64,000 bases of DNA from Callipepla californica brunnescens. Lineage: Eukaryota > Chordata > Aves > Galliformes > Odontophoridae. The notes beneath the pieces are model-generated. The model ran no database searches and was not told the origin of the DNA. It saw nothing but the letters and a program-made list of their open reading frames with translations. The position numbers and the translations under genes were made by a program. The DNA lies in contig JALIRH010000061.1 in assembly GCA_023055505.1 (NCBI GenBank), forward strand, positions 2,627,501 to 2,691,500, given 5' to 3'. This document shows, one piece after another, positions 49,705 through 61,635 of this stretch. Every line of letters starts with the position of its first letter. Within the stretch, counting starts at the first letter, position 1.

Positions 49705-50375
49705 TTGTATTGAAAATGAGAATCCCCTCATCAAGATCATTGATAAAGATGCTAAATAGGAGTGGCCTCAGTACTGAGCCCTGGGAGACACCCTTTGTGA
49801 CTGGCTGCCAACTGAATTTAGCTCCATTGACTACTCTTTGGGCTCGACTGTCCAGCCAGTGTTTCAATCAGGAGAGCATATGTCGATCCAAACCATGGGC
49901 AGCCAGCTTCTCCATGAGGATGTTGTGGGGTACAGTGTCAAAGGCTTTACTGAAGTCCAGGTAGACCACATCGACAGCCTTGCTGTCATCCACTAAGCGG
50001 GTCACCTTGTCATAAAATGAAATTATGTTTGTCAAACTGTATCTACGATTCACGACCCCATGCTGACTGGACCTGTTGCCATGGTTGACCTTTAATTGAT
50101 CCATGATGGCTCCTGAGATAAACCAATCCATAACTTTCCCTGGCACTGAGGTGAGACTGATAGGTCTGTAGCTACCAGGATCATCTTTCCAGAACATTTT
50201 GAAAATGGGTAACACATTTGCCAGTCTCCAGTCCACCGGAATGTCCTGTTAGCCAGAACTGTTGAAAGATGACAGAGAGTGGCTTGGCAATCACATCCGC
50301 CAACTCCCTCAGCACTCTAGGGTGCAGTCCATCTGGCCTCATGGACTTGTGAGCATCCAGCTCTCCTGGAGTACG
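49705..50375 (-). mobile_element. CR1 LINE fragment, reverse transcriptase core
   Basis: This is the best-preserved reverse transcriptase segment in the window. On the minus strand, between about 50,340 and 50,180, RPDGLHPRVLRELADVIAKP can be read, followed by WRLANVLPIFK and GSYRPISLTSVPGKVMD. Then come HGVVNRRYSLTNIISFYDKV and VVYLDFSKAFDTVPHNIL at about 49,970-49,917, with the catalytic Asp intact, and [20 protein letters not shown] near 49,795-49,740. It stops before the FADD block, so both ends are truncated, which is unusual for CR1 because the 3' end is missing too. Three frames are needed to read it, so it is inactive. Confidence 0.93.
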
Positions 50376-53300
50376 TCTCATAAGGACGTACATAAAGGAA
50401 CAACAACAGTGGATATTGTTGAGGGAATCTGAATTCTTTATGGTTGACAATCATTACATTTACACTGCAAAGCATCTGGCAAGTTCATAATATTTTTTCA
50501 CATCATAAACAACACTGGATTATTGAATTTTATTCATTTCTAGAAAGTGTATTTTATTAAGTACAACTCAGACATTTAAAACTACTTAACCTGCTTAAAA
50601 CTCCTCAACGTTTTATGCAAATATGTTCTCATAAAATATAAATGTAGACTATCAGCTTTCTTGAAATGAAAATCCTTCTAGTTTTCTAACAACCCAAGTC
50701 TCCAGATGAACATAGTTTTTCATTGCTTTAAGCTTCAGTCTTTTAATGTAAAAAAAAATTAAAAAAGCAAGACAACAATGTATGAAAATCCTCCACTACA
50801 GGCCTACAGACTAGTCTGCTCTGCATGATGCTGGAAAACACTCAGATTTCCATAACCAAATCCAGACTTGGTCTTGAATTTTGGTCATGTCTTTAGACAT
50901 CCTCAATCTTGAGACAAAGTCTTCTTCAGACTAAATTTTCAGTTCAGCAAAAGCAATATATACAGAAGATGCAAAGCATCACTTATTTAACTAATGTACA
51001 TTAGTCCTTAAAGAGAAAAAATCATCCTGGGTTCTCACTGTCCTTCACCAGACAGGCAGTATTACACTCTGTATATGGTCTTCAGCTGAATTTGTCAACA
51101 ATGCTGTTGTTTTGATTTCACTGAGCTGAACGTGACTTACATTTAAGAGTGAAACATCAACACCGAAAAAGGTCTTTATTTGTAAAAAGATCTTTATTTG
51201 TAAATAATTTTTTTGTTTGGCAGAAAATTTGTAGTCTCAAGCAAAATAAATGGGCAGTGCAAATCAGCTTTGTGCTGATATTCAGTAGATATTTGTGGCG
51301 GAAAGATGGTCCAGGGAAAGATAAAGGAGGGGCAAACCTCTCCTCTCTTTCTTTTGTTCTCTTCCTTCAGGAGAATTCTTCTCACAGTGGCTGACTAAAC
51401 ATACATAAAATAGTGGTTTCAACTTCCAGGTAATTGGGCTTTGACCTTCAGCTTTCTCTGGACAGAGTTAACTGAGTTAAAATTGCTTTAAGCATTGTAG
51501 TCACATCTTTAGTATCAATCTAAACTGATAAAAAAGCGAAACATTTGTTTCAGGAAATGGAAAGAATAGTTTATAGCTATCTTAATATTTCAGGAAGAAC
51601 AGTCTGTACGAGTTTTTAAATGTTAACGTACTAGATACTTAAAATACTGAAGCTGTCATAACTTCACTCAAAATATTTCACATATGATTTCATATAAATT
51701 CTTCACTTTCCACTTTGTTAAAAAAAAAAAAAATCACTTGGGATTTAAGAAGGACTCTAGCCTAGTAGTTAGGATGCTTACCAAAGAGCATCTGCTTGAA
51801 TCCATGATTTTATTAACTACAATTTATTCATGTGGATAAAAGTAGTATTAAGGTCAGAGAGTGAGAGACAGTGGATGCTGAAGAATATTCTAACTTGCTG
51901 GAGTCGTTTCCTTGGAAGTAAACAAATTTAAACAAAAAGGTGGAATATGAGTCTATAATATTATGCTGAAAGCTGTAAGTACTGGGCTGTTGTGTAAGAG
52001 AAGAAAGTTCCTTCTCTAGAAGTTGCATAAATCTTGTGAACAAAAGAGAGGAAATGGATTCCAAATTTTGTTAAATTCTGTCACAGTTCAGTAAGAAAGC
52101 TAAATTAATGTCTGGGGCAAATTATTTGTTTAATATTTCCTAATATTGTACAAAATTTCTGGATTCGGATTACATCAATCTAATACTGATGAATGTGTTG
52201 AATCTTAGCATATATTTAGCATATATTCCTAAATGTTGACCTCATATCATGTAGTATTGTAGAGCAAACACGCTCTCAGTTTTCAGGCTGAATTCTGTTA
52301 TATTTTCACTCTTCTCCTGTGAGAAAATCCTTGAAATCTATTCAGAGAGAATAATAAAGCAAAAACAAAATAAACAAAAACAAGCAAACAAAAATACAGT
52401 TAAATCAATCATTTATGTTTTATTTACAGAATTTGGAGGTAAACCCTATGCACTTAGAGAGATATATGATATTTAGTCAAACAAATGCCTAGTGGGAACC
52501 TGTTATCCCAGAGCTAAAAATCTTTGAAACAGTTTGGAATATGAATCAGTATGGTGTGAATGTCTAATACATAATTTAAAGATGACTGCAGAACATGCAA
52601 GACCTTTTATTGTTGATTTGAATGTCTGAGTATCCTGAAGACAGAATGTTTATAATAGTGAAAAGAAAGATAATCTATATTAAAATTTTATCATTCTGAC
52701 CAGTCTGTGCCCTATTCAGTTTTACATTAATACCTTATTAAACAAAAAACAGAAATTCACCTCTTTTGACACATGGCCTAAAGAAGTACATTTATTTTAC
52801 AATGTCTGTTGATGTCACTAGCATCACTATTGAAGTCAATGCAGTGAAGGTATGTAAACTGGAGTGAATATTAGTGCTGAGATCTTAAAAATCAAGGAAA
52901 AAGTGCAGATCTACATTTATATTTCGGCAATCTGAAACCTTTATCATTAACTTTCTATCTCTACTATGTAAAAACCAAAGGATTCTTAATAGTGAACTGA
53001 TAGATTTTATTAAAAATATATACATATACCTAATTTGTAAGAATATACATTTAACTAGTAAGAATGTGGATTTGTTGCTTTAAGGCAGAAAGCTTTCTTT
53101 TCTGCATACCTGAAATGGAGAGATAGACAATATATGATTACAAGTTATAAATGCATATTCCTAGTCTGAAGTTGAATACCAACTCTGATCTTTGAATTAA
53201 TTATTATTAGAGTTATGTTACCAGACACCCTGCAAATGGAGACAGTAACAACTTTCACTTAGTACTGATACAAGTAAAAATATCATAAACTTGTCTAGTC

Positions 53301-54995
53301 CACATTGCACTTTTGACACATACTGAAAAAATAAGCAAACTAAAATTCAATGCCTATTTTCCAGCTGCTCCATCTGACAGCATGAACAATTGCTACCTGT
53401 GGTGAAGCTTGTTGATGCAGGATACACAAAAGAATACAAAGTTAGAAGTCTGGAGAAATTACTGCTTCTGTAACTTAGCATTTCTTACCAACTGGTGTAA
53501 ATACATTAGGAAATCTCTACAAGTAATACGGACTCAATATACTACGTAAGGGTTACCAGTATTTTTAAGCTAATGCCTGTATCAGTTTCCTTTTAAATAT
53601 TCTAAATATATATGTGTGTATATATATATATTTCTTTCCCGTTTCAAAAAAGGTACCAGAAAATAATTAAATGTTATCAATCCCAAGTTTTTCATTTTCC
53701 ATATCACTGCAAACTTCAGCAATCATCACTCATTTTTTGAGTTTTGTTGTTCAAACATTATACGCAATAAAGTCATGAAAAATAGGAGGTGTTTTTTTTT
53801 TTGCACTGTTTTATATATACATGAACATGCTATAATCTCATTCCGGGTACTTTGAAACCAGTAAGTTAGGTAAAATTATACTTGCTAGTTTTCCATTAAT
53901 ATACCTTTTTGGTTTTGGTAGCAAAATATTCTCAGTGGAATGCACTTGATTTTTAATAACATTCAGAACTTGTTCAAGTTTTGCTTTCCTTATTGGTTTA
54001 ACATTCCCCATTGTGTGACTGAAAGTTCATATATTCTTATAGAAGTGTTCAGATTCTTTGACAATGAAGAGACTTTTGGGTTCATGTTTTAATTTCATAT
54101 CATTCAACATGTGCAAAATTATACTACAATATGAAGTACAGACATCCTTTCAGTTGTAATAAGAGTGATTAAAATGTAAGTTTACTTTGTATTTGAAATA
54201 TACATGTCAAGTTTTGGTAAATCAGACATTAATTTGTAAGAATGTACAATGAGCTGTCTGACATGACATCTCCTGTTAAAAGTAGAGAGTACATTTCATG
54301 AAACGCAGTCTTTATGTTCTTATTCAAGAAAATTTATTCTCATTACAGTTCTGTATTAGTGTTTTTTTATACCCATTCTCAGAATAACAGAAGTTAATTT
54401 CACACAGCCGTGCTGAATATATATTAATCTAAGAACTCATACGTATTTAAGAACAAATAACGGTGATTTTACATTTTATCTTGCAAAGCAGAGAAGTTAA
54501 TTTTGCTTTTCTGCTTTCACAGAATATGAAACTAGAAAATGAAATGCTTTAGGTCCTGCTCCAGAAGTGTATTGAGGCTTAACCTTCCAAAACTTTAAAT
54601 TAATCTAATGTTTCTTCACTTTAAATGAATCTGTCAATAGTTCAATATGAGTATTATTTTGTGGAAAGTCTGTAAAAATAATCTCATAGGGAATTATCTT
54701 TCCAGTAGTCTATTAAATTCTCAAGAACATTCTAATTTTAAGTTTCAGCTGTTTGGTTTCAAAGCTAATCATCTTTAGCCAGTAAAAATGAAACTAAATC
54801 AACTAATTTTTATATAGCATCAGATATGCCAAAAGTAAAATCCAAAAATGAATATCTGTATTAGAAAATGCAAAAAGAGTTATGCTGATGGCTGTTTAAT
54901 ATAAACATGCAGAGAATATTTCCCTCATTCTTCTAGCCCCTTCCACAATGGATGACACAAATTATATTACATTCTGGTTATCAAATTTCACAGTA
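50376..54995. other. AT-rich unique DNA, no gene seen
   Basis: No repeat family recognised beyond short A/T and (CAAA)-type runs (51,720-51,733; 52,361-52,392; 53,607-53,631). Open frames do not exceed 81 codons. At 51.15-51.20 kb a 14-base segment (TCTTTATTTGTAAA) is repeated in tandem. Confidence 0.55.
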
Positions 54996-56113
54996 ATCAT
55001 AGAATCATTGAACGGTTTGGGTTGGAAGGGAACTTTAACATCATCTAGTTCCAACCCCTCCTGCTACAGGCAGAGACACCTCTCTGTAGACCAGGTTGCA
55101 CAAAGCCCCATCCAGACTAACCTTGAATGCTTTCAGGGAGAGGTCCTCACTGTCTTCACTGGACAGCTTCTTCCACGGTCTCGCCACACTCACAGTAAAG
55201 AACTTCTTCCTAATACCTAGTCTAAATCCATCTTCTTCCAGTTTAAAATCATTTCTCCATATCCTGTTGCTACATGCTCATATAAAACGTCCCTCTCGAG
55301 CTTTCCCATAGGCTCCCTTCAGGTATCAGAAGGCCCCTATAAGGTCCCCCAGAGCCTTCTCTTCTATAGGCTGAAGAGATCCAGCTCTCACAGCCTGCCC
55401 TCATAGGGGAAGTGCTCCAGCCCTCCGATTGTCTTCATGGCTTTCCTCTGGACCTGCTTCAACAACTCCATGTCCTTCTTATGTTGGGTTCCCCAGAACT
55501 GAACACAATACTGCAGGTAGAGTCTCATGAGAGCTGAGTATAGAGATAGAATCTTCACCCTCGTTCTGCTCGTCACGCTTCTCTTGATGCAACCTTGGAT
55601 ACAGTTGGCCTTATGGGCTGCAAACAGACCCAGCTATCTTGTGTTGAATCTTTCATCAATCAACACTCCCAAATCCTTATCAGGACTGCTCTCAAGCCAT
55701 TCTCTGCCCAACTTGTGTCTGTACTTAGGATTGCTCTGACTCAGGTATAAGACATTGCACTTGGCCTTGTTGAACTTTATGAGGCTGGCATGGGTCCATC
55801 TCCTCTCCAGGTCCCTCTGGATAGCATCTGGTCCACAGAGGCATCCTTGCCTGCCTTCCTTCGTTTTTCTTGGGATGCACTGCCTCTGGGCTTGGAGGAG
55901 ATGGTCCTTGAATACTGACCAGCTTTCTTGGGCTGCTCTTCCCTCCAGAGCTTCTCCCATGTCACCCTGCCAAGCAGTTCCCTGAAGAGATTGTAGTTTA
56001 CTCTCATAAAGTTCAGAGTAGCAAGCTTGCTGCACTCCCTCTTTGAAGCCCTAAGGATCTTAAACTCCACCATTTTGCAGTCACTGTAGCCATGGGTGCC
56101 GTTGAGCTTCACA
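54996..56113 (-). mobile_element. CR1 LINE with RT deleted, 3' end present
   Basis: Inverted 3' terminus at the left: ATCATAGAATCATTGAACGG, GGTTTGGGTTGGAAGGGAAC, CATCATCTAGTTCCAACCCC. Moving right, on the minus strand, comes the ORF2 C-terminus: QYCVQFWGTQHKKDMELLKQ and GGLEHFPYEGRL (55,576-55,388), then KDLGVLIDERFN and FNKAKCNVLYLSQSNPKY. At about 55,830-55,850 the text switches to KDHLLQAQRQCIPRK and FRELLGRVTWEKL, which belong to the linker between endonuclease and reverse transcriptase, ending with KMVEFKILRASKRE near 56,080. The catalytic reverse transcriptase core, including the LDFSKAF and FADD blocks, is therefore deleted. Confidence 0.92.
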
Positions 56114-56663
56114 TTACAGAATCACAGAATTGTAGGGGTTGGAAGACACATCCAGAGATCACCTAGTCCAACACCCCTGCCAAAGCAGGCTTCCTAGACC
56201 AGTTTGCACAGGTAGGCATCCAGGTGGGTCTTGAACATCTCCAGAGGAAGAGACTCCACAACCTCTCTGGGCAATCTGTTCCAGTGCTCTGTCATCCTTA
56301 CTGTGAAGAAGTGCCCCTGCACATTTGTGTGGAACTTTCTATGCGTCAGTCTGTGGCCATTTCCCCCTGCAGAAAAGAGTCCTGCTCCTTAGCTTATTTA
56401 GCTTATCTATATTACTTATAGACATGGATCAGACTCCCCCTGAGTCTTCTTTTGTCAAGGCTGAACAGATCCAGGTCTCTCATAAGGGATGTGTTCCATG
56501 CATCTTTGTGGCTATCCACTGGACTCTTTCAAGGAGATCCCTGTCTTGTTTGTACTGGGGAGCCCAGAACTGGACACAGTACTCCAAGTGAGGCCTCACC
56601 AGGGCAAAGTAGAGGGGAAGGATCACCTCCCTTGACCTGCTGGCTGTCTTTTCCTTAATGCAC
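56114..56663 (-). mobile_element. CR1 LINE fragment, 3' end, abutting another CR1
   Basis: A second inverted CR1 terminus starts directly where the previous copy ends: ACAGAATCACAGAATTGTAG, GGGTTGGAAGACACATCC, CCTAGTCCAACACCCCTGCC. It runs through the ORF2 C-terminus (text corresponding to LLERVQ-type CR1 sequence, CTGTCTTGTTTGTACTGGGG and AGCCCAGAACTGGACACAG) and stops near the block TTTTCCTTAATGCAC. It belongs to the AATTGTAGGGG subfamily, different from its neighbour. Both point the same way. Confidence 0.93.
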
Positions 56664-57574
56664 TAATGATTGTTATTTCCTATCCCTTTAAGAGTTCTTC
56701 CAATAAAACATGCAAAGCCTATAAAAATTTTAAAATTAATTTTAAAATATTTCCTTTTTAATAACTATTTTGGTAACATAGAATATTAAAAATATTTCAA
56801 TGACTTTGTAATACTTTCTATGTTTAAACAGAAATAATATCTTTTAACCACAAAAATTTCCACTGATAGGTGTGAACAGATGTATGGACTGAATAGTCAA
56901 CTGTATTATAATCAATTATGTAGAAAATCCTTAATTATTGTATTAACCATTGAACACTCCAATATCCATTTGTAATGTTCTTTACGTGTATCTTTGGTTT
57001 TGATTATAGTTTCTAATTTATAGTGCACTTTCTGATCAATTTCTGGCTTCAAGTTCATTCTAAGTATTAAACCATAATAATCGTACTGTGTTTATCATTT
57101 AAAAGTCGCTGCTGACAGTGAGTTTCATTTCAATTTTATTGTTTTACCATTATTTTCTTTTTTAATTTATTTATTTTAAAATCCTGTTAATATTTTTAAG
57201 GCAAATACTCCAAGCTTGCTATCCAGCAATTTATTAATGTCTGATATAGAAAATGTTTGTCCTATTACACCTAAAGTATATTCCAAATTAGTCAAATTTT
57301 AGCTAAATCCCTATGATGTTTTAACATTTATATAACATAACTTTGCTAAAGTAACATCTATATTTTCAGTAAAGTTATATATTACATCTATTTCTTCATG
57401 TATATATTTTAGAATTAATGACAATTATTAAGAATTCCTGAACTTAACATATAAATCGATTCACTGATATTAACTTTTAGAGAAGAGTCAGGACAAAGTG
57501 TATCTAGACAAACAAGAAAAAAAGTTTATATAAAGTATTCGTGAGTTCCCTTCTCATTTAGCTCCTCTTCCAGT
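56664..57574. other. AT-rich unique DNA, no gene seen
   Basis: Very AT-rich, with no repeat family or gene recognised. Confidence 0.6.
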
Positions 57575-57800
57575 CATACTTAGGCTTTGTACAGGGACTG
57601 CTAAGTCACAGCCTGAACCACTGATTGAGTACCTGTAGGAATGACTCGGTAAGCCCTGGGAGCACAGGTGAAGGCACGCCTGGCTCCACTCCTCTCAGAC
57701 CTCATTTAAGGGGGCTGCCACCGAAGAAGGGTCACCTGTTGGAGATCCTTCCTTCTACAGTTCTTTCCCTGTGAGCTGAGATCCTTGGAGCCAGGTAAGC
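57575..57800 (+). other. GC-rich segment with promoter-like layout
   Basis: A sharp 200-bp rise in GC within AT-rich DNA, with several surviving CpGs. In order on the plus strand: TGACTCGG (AP-1-like core TGACTC) at 57,642, GGCTCCACTCCTCTCAGACC, a TATA-like CATTTAAGG at 57,704, and 92 bases after it GGAGCCAGGTAAGC (57,790-57,803), matching a 5' splice site consensus CAG|GTAAG. This is the layout of an LTR U3-R-leader or a small promoter with a first non-coding exon. I cannot recognise the family and see no target-site duplication. Confidence 0.35.
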
Positions 57801-59288
57801 ATTCCTTTTTTTTCCCCTTTGCCTTTATGGGCTCCTTTCCTTTTAGTGGTTATATGTCTTCTGTCTCATCAGCATCCTTGGTTTAAGATTCAATCTTTTT
57901 TCATTTAGTTATCACTCAAACCTTTAGCTGGGGGGAATGGAGAAAGATCTTATCACTTACTCTTCTCTTGCATAGGAAATCAACTTCCTTACCTCACGTC
58001 ACTTTAGCTGTGAGCTACTCTAAAGCTGGCATACAGATACCTGGAAGAAAATAGGAAGCAAGCAAACAGATGGCCTGGCAACTTAAAAAAGTAAAAAAGA
58101 TGATTCCTGGCAGCAGCTGCCCTTCCTGTAGGGAGGTAGAGATTTGACAGCTTTCCCAGCCTCCATCTGTTGGTTTTATTTTCATTATGTGGAAGTCAAA
58201 GTCTTTCTCTTGCCACAGGCTGATGTAAGGAAATGTGTGCACTGACAAGCAAATATTCATATTTCATTTGTCAGTATACCACCAGAAACTGAGGAGTATG
58301 TATTACACTGCTGAGTGATGGTAAGATTTCAGAAGACTGTTTTATGTTTAAAGTTGAATTTGCTGACTCCTATGGCCAGTGTTCAGTTTCCACTTTAAAG
58401 TAAGCTCTTTCTGATACAGTGTTAGCTCCAGTAGACAGAAAGAGAATGCTGGTAGGTCTTCTAATGTTATGGTTTTTAGCATGTGACTTAAATTGCCTCA
58501 CGGAACCCTCAGATGAGTAAAGTGAAAACTCACATTTGTATTCTCACATCCTTATGCTGTCCTATAATATATAATTAAAAAGAAGTTCCTATTGCAAACT
58601 GTTTTCGCTAATGCATTCAATGAATTAGGTATTTTACTTTTACATTTAATCTAAACTTAGAAGCTGTCCCCAAACTGAATTTCTAGCTATAAGATTTTCC
58701 TTTTTTCAAACTCACAAAGAATCCCATATTTTACCAAAACTTTTTGTTTCTTTTGATTTTTTTTATGATCTCATGTCATAGTTCCACTGATTTTTTGCCT
58801 GATATCCCTTACAAGAACATTTCATTTTAGCCTTGAAATATGAACTTAACTATGATGAGATTTAGCTCTTTTGATTTTGCTCTACTGTGAAGATACCTTC
58901 TCTGACTTAATACATGAGGTTCCTTGTCTGGTTTATTATGGCTCCTCATTTGGTTTAATTATTTTTCTCAGTGTTGTGTGAGAATTTGTTCTGCAGTTAT
59001 TTTTTCTATTCATCTTTTACTAGTAAATGGTGACTGACATTATCACTGAAATACTTATCTCCCAATGTACTAGTTTAAGTAATGAATATTAACTTGATGT
59101 TAACATTTTTCACTGAAGATATTCTCATTGTAATTGCTAAACAAACAGTTATTCCCTATTCCCTGACTTAAGAAAAGAGGAATTTCCCCCAGCTTCTTAT
59201 TCCCCTTTTCAGTGGCATAGGGTCAGAACTGTAACTACAGCTGTTCAGCATCTGTTTTGTTGACTAACTGGTTTTGTTCCTTTACACA
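57801..59288. other. AT-rich unique DNA, no gene seen
   Basis: An 81-codon minus-strand frame at 58,015-58,260 has no recognised domain. No repeat family seen. Confidence 0.55.
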
Positions 59289-59289
59289 C

Positions 59290-59669
59290 AGTCACAGAAT
59301 TGTAGGGGTTGGAAGGGACCTCTAAAGATGATCTAGTCCAACCCCCCCTTCCAAAGCAGCTCCATAGACCAGGTTGCACAGGTAGATATCCAGGTGGGTC
59401 TCTCAGCTGCTCCTCATAAGGGAGGTGTTCCACACCCTTTACCATCTTTGTAGCCCTCCACTGAACTCTTTCGAGGAGATCCCGGTCTTGTTTGCACTGG
59501 GGAGCCCAGAACTGGACACAGTATTCCAGGTGAGGCCTCACAGGTCAGAGTAGATGGGAAGGATCACCTCCCTTGACCTGTTGGCTGTGCTTTCCTTAAT
59601 GCACCCCAGGATCCCTTTCGCCTTCCTGGCCACCAGGGCACGCTGCTGGCTCATAGCTAGCATGTTGAT
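59290..59669 (-). mobile_element. CR1 LINE with internal deletion, 3' end
   Basis: The inverted terminus GTCACAGAATTGTAGGGG, TTGGAAGGGACCTCTAAAG, GATCTAGTCCAACC is followed after only about 110 bases (near 59,402) by CAGCTGCTCCTCATAAGGGA. About 230 bases present in the related copies at 25.6 and 56.1 kb are missing. Further right the minus strand reads [38 protein letters not shown] and PYEEQL. The element then fades near CTCATAGCTAGCATGTTGAT. The residual 98-codon frame is a relic of the ORF2 C-terminus with the deletion inside it. Confidence 0.92.
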
Positions 59670-60421
59670 CTTTTGTATTCATGACTACGACGGTGCTTGC
59701 TAACAAATTCCTGACGCTATTATTTACATAGGGTCCTCCCGATCCTTTCTACTCCTTTTGTTTTCTGAATAAAAGTGTATAGATTATCTAGGGAATTACT
59801 ACTTCAACTCTTTCTGCAAGTGAACTTAAAGATTCAATTTTTCCGTGATTATAAAATCTATGCTATCAAATAATGGAATATAAGATAGCAACAAGTAATA
59901 CATCTTTATAGATGTCTTCATCTTAGCTTCACTAATAGCAGGAAACATAGGTTTCTTCTAGAAGTATGAATACTGCTCTGTCTAATTTTTGTCAGTGGTG
60001 TTACAAGGAAGGCAGTGACCAAGCACTTGACATAGGCCCTGACAGAACACATCAGGAGTACTCTACAAGTTTGAGTGTACTGTTTTATGAAATCTGAGTT
60101 AAATTTAATGTCTGGGAGGAGTTCTGCATACAATCAGCCCATCAGCTATCTAAATTCTTCCTTAGCAAGGGACACACCTGAGAAACCCCAAAGCTATCAC
60201 AATTATTAATTTTGGCTGGTTTCTAAGGTTGTGAAGTCCTTAATCAGTTAAATATTTATATTTCATGTGAGCTACACCTGAAGTAGAACGGGTGAGCTTC
60301 ATATAGATAAGAAATTGTTATTTTGTATTTGACTGTATTATGTGAATAGTAGAATTAACTCATGTTGAGATGGAAGGTGGCCTATGGTAACAACAAATAA
60401 GTTATATGACTGTGTAGTTCC

Positions 60422-60464
<43 letters not shown>

Positions 60465-61635
60465 AAGCTGCATAATTACATCCAGAACATGCAGTTGAAG
60501 GAATACATTGTCTCTTTCTGGATTCTTTTAGTCAGCTCAGTATATCACTAGCAATGAAATTTACACAGATTTTATACTTTAATAAGAGAAAGGAATTGTA
60601 AGAAGAAAAAAGGAAAATAAGAGAAATAGAACTGTATTGTTCTGGTTGACCACTAAAATAAACAATATCATAATTAGGCAACATAATAGAAAGAAGTAAT
60701 TGAGGTGTTACTAAATAAGCTAGTACTGTCCTGTCTCATTAAGACTTTGGTTCATGACTGTAAACAGAACTCTGTTTTGTGGAGTGACCCAGTGGAAGGT
60801 AAACTTTTCAGATTCTTGGAAGAATTCCTTTGGAAGCCTAGGAATGAAAACATACCAGTTGCTTTATTTTTCCTCTTTTTCACATTAATGAATATGAGTT
60901 TGCTTGAGAAAGCACAATGTGAATGAAGACATTTCCATGCTGCCAGTCATGTCAGCCTCAAGATCTGACCCCTTGGTCTTGATGTGGAAGCATGACTGAC
61001 ATAAGCAAGCACTGTTATATTGAATTCTAATATTAAAAAGGCATTACTATGCAGTCCAGACAGTGTTATAAAAATGCTGCATCTGCATTTCAAATGAGTC
61101 CTTTGTCCAATTGTGTAGTTCACACATAGCTGAAAAGGCTCCAAACAATTACAGCCAGCATTGTTTCAGTTAACACTATGGTGTGTATGAAGTAATGACT
61201 GACAGTCTTTCCAGCTATCAATAGATAATAAAGATGTGTTGGCTAAGCATTTTCTGCTCAAGCAAAGAGTTTCCCCAAGCTATGAATCTGCCTGCAAGTG
61301 AAATAAAGAAGATAGGATGTATAGAAATAAAAAACAAGTTCCTTCTCATTTAATGGCATCTGTTGTCTTCCCTTTTTATAAGCTGATTTCCATTGTGGTA
61401 CAACAAATAACATATTTGTTTTGGGAAATAATGACTTACATGGTAGCATTGAGAATACTATCACTTAGCTTCTTATAAGGTCAGAACTTTCATTTTACAC
61501 AGGTTTTCAGAGTTCATAAATGTAGAGATAGGGGAAAAATATTCAAAATAAAAGAAGTCCTTTTTTATTTAGAAGCAATTAAAATATATATAAATATTAG
61601 TCTATCTTCAATATGTGCTCGGTACTTCACTTCAG
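59670..61635. other. AT-rich unique DNA, no gene seen
   Basis: Contains the long T run at 60,425-60,473. No exon, RNA gene or interspersed repeat recognised. Confidence 0.55.
60425..60473. repeat. Poly(T) run, 49 bases
   Basis: Forty-nine uninterrupted T residues. On the minus strand this would be a poly(A) tail, but no polyadenylation signal (TTTATT on the plus strand) is present in the 40 bases to its right and I recognise no retrocopy there. Confidence 0.95.

Noticed and set aside
55634..56112. Overlapping 111- and 133-codon minus-strand frames as a novel gene
   Set aside because: They are the CR1 endonuclease-RT linker and the post-RT segment joined by a deletion.
60474..61300. Processed pseudogene upstream of the 49-T run (minus strand)
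   Set aside because: No polyadenylation signal lies near the tail and no protein-like frame is recognised, so it was kept only as a question in the findings.
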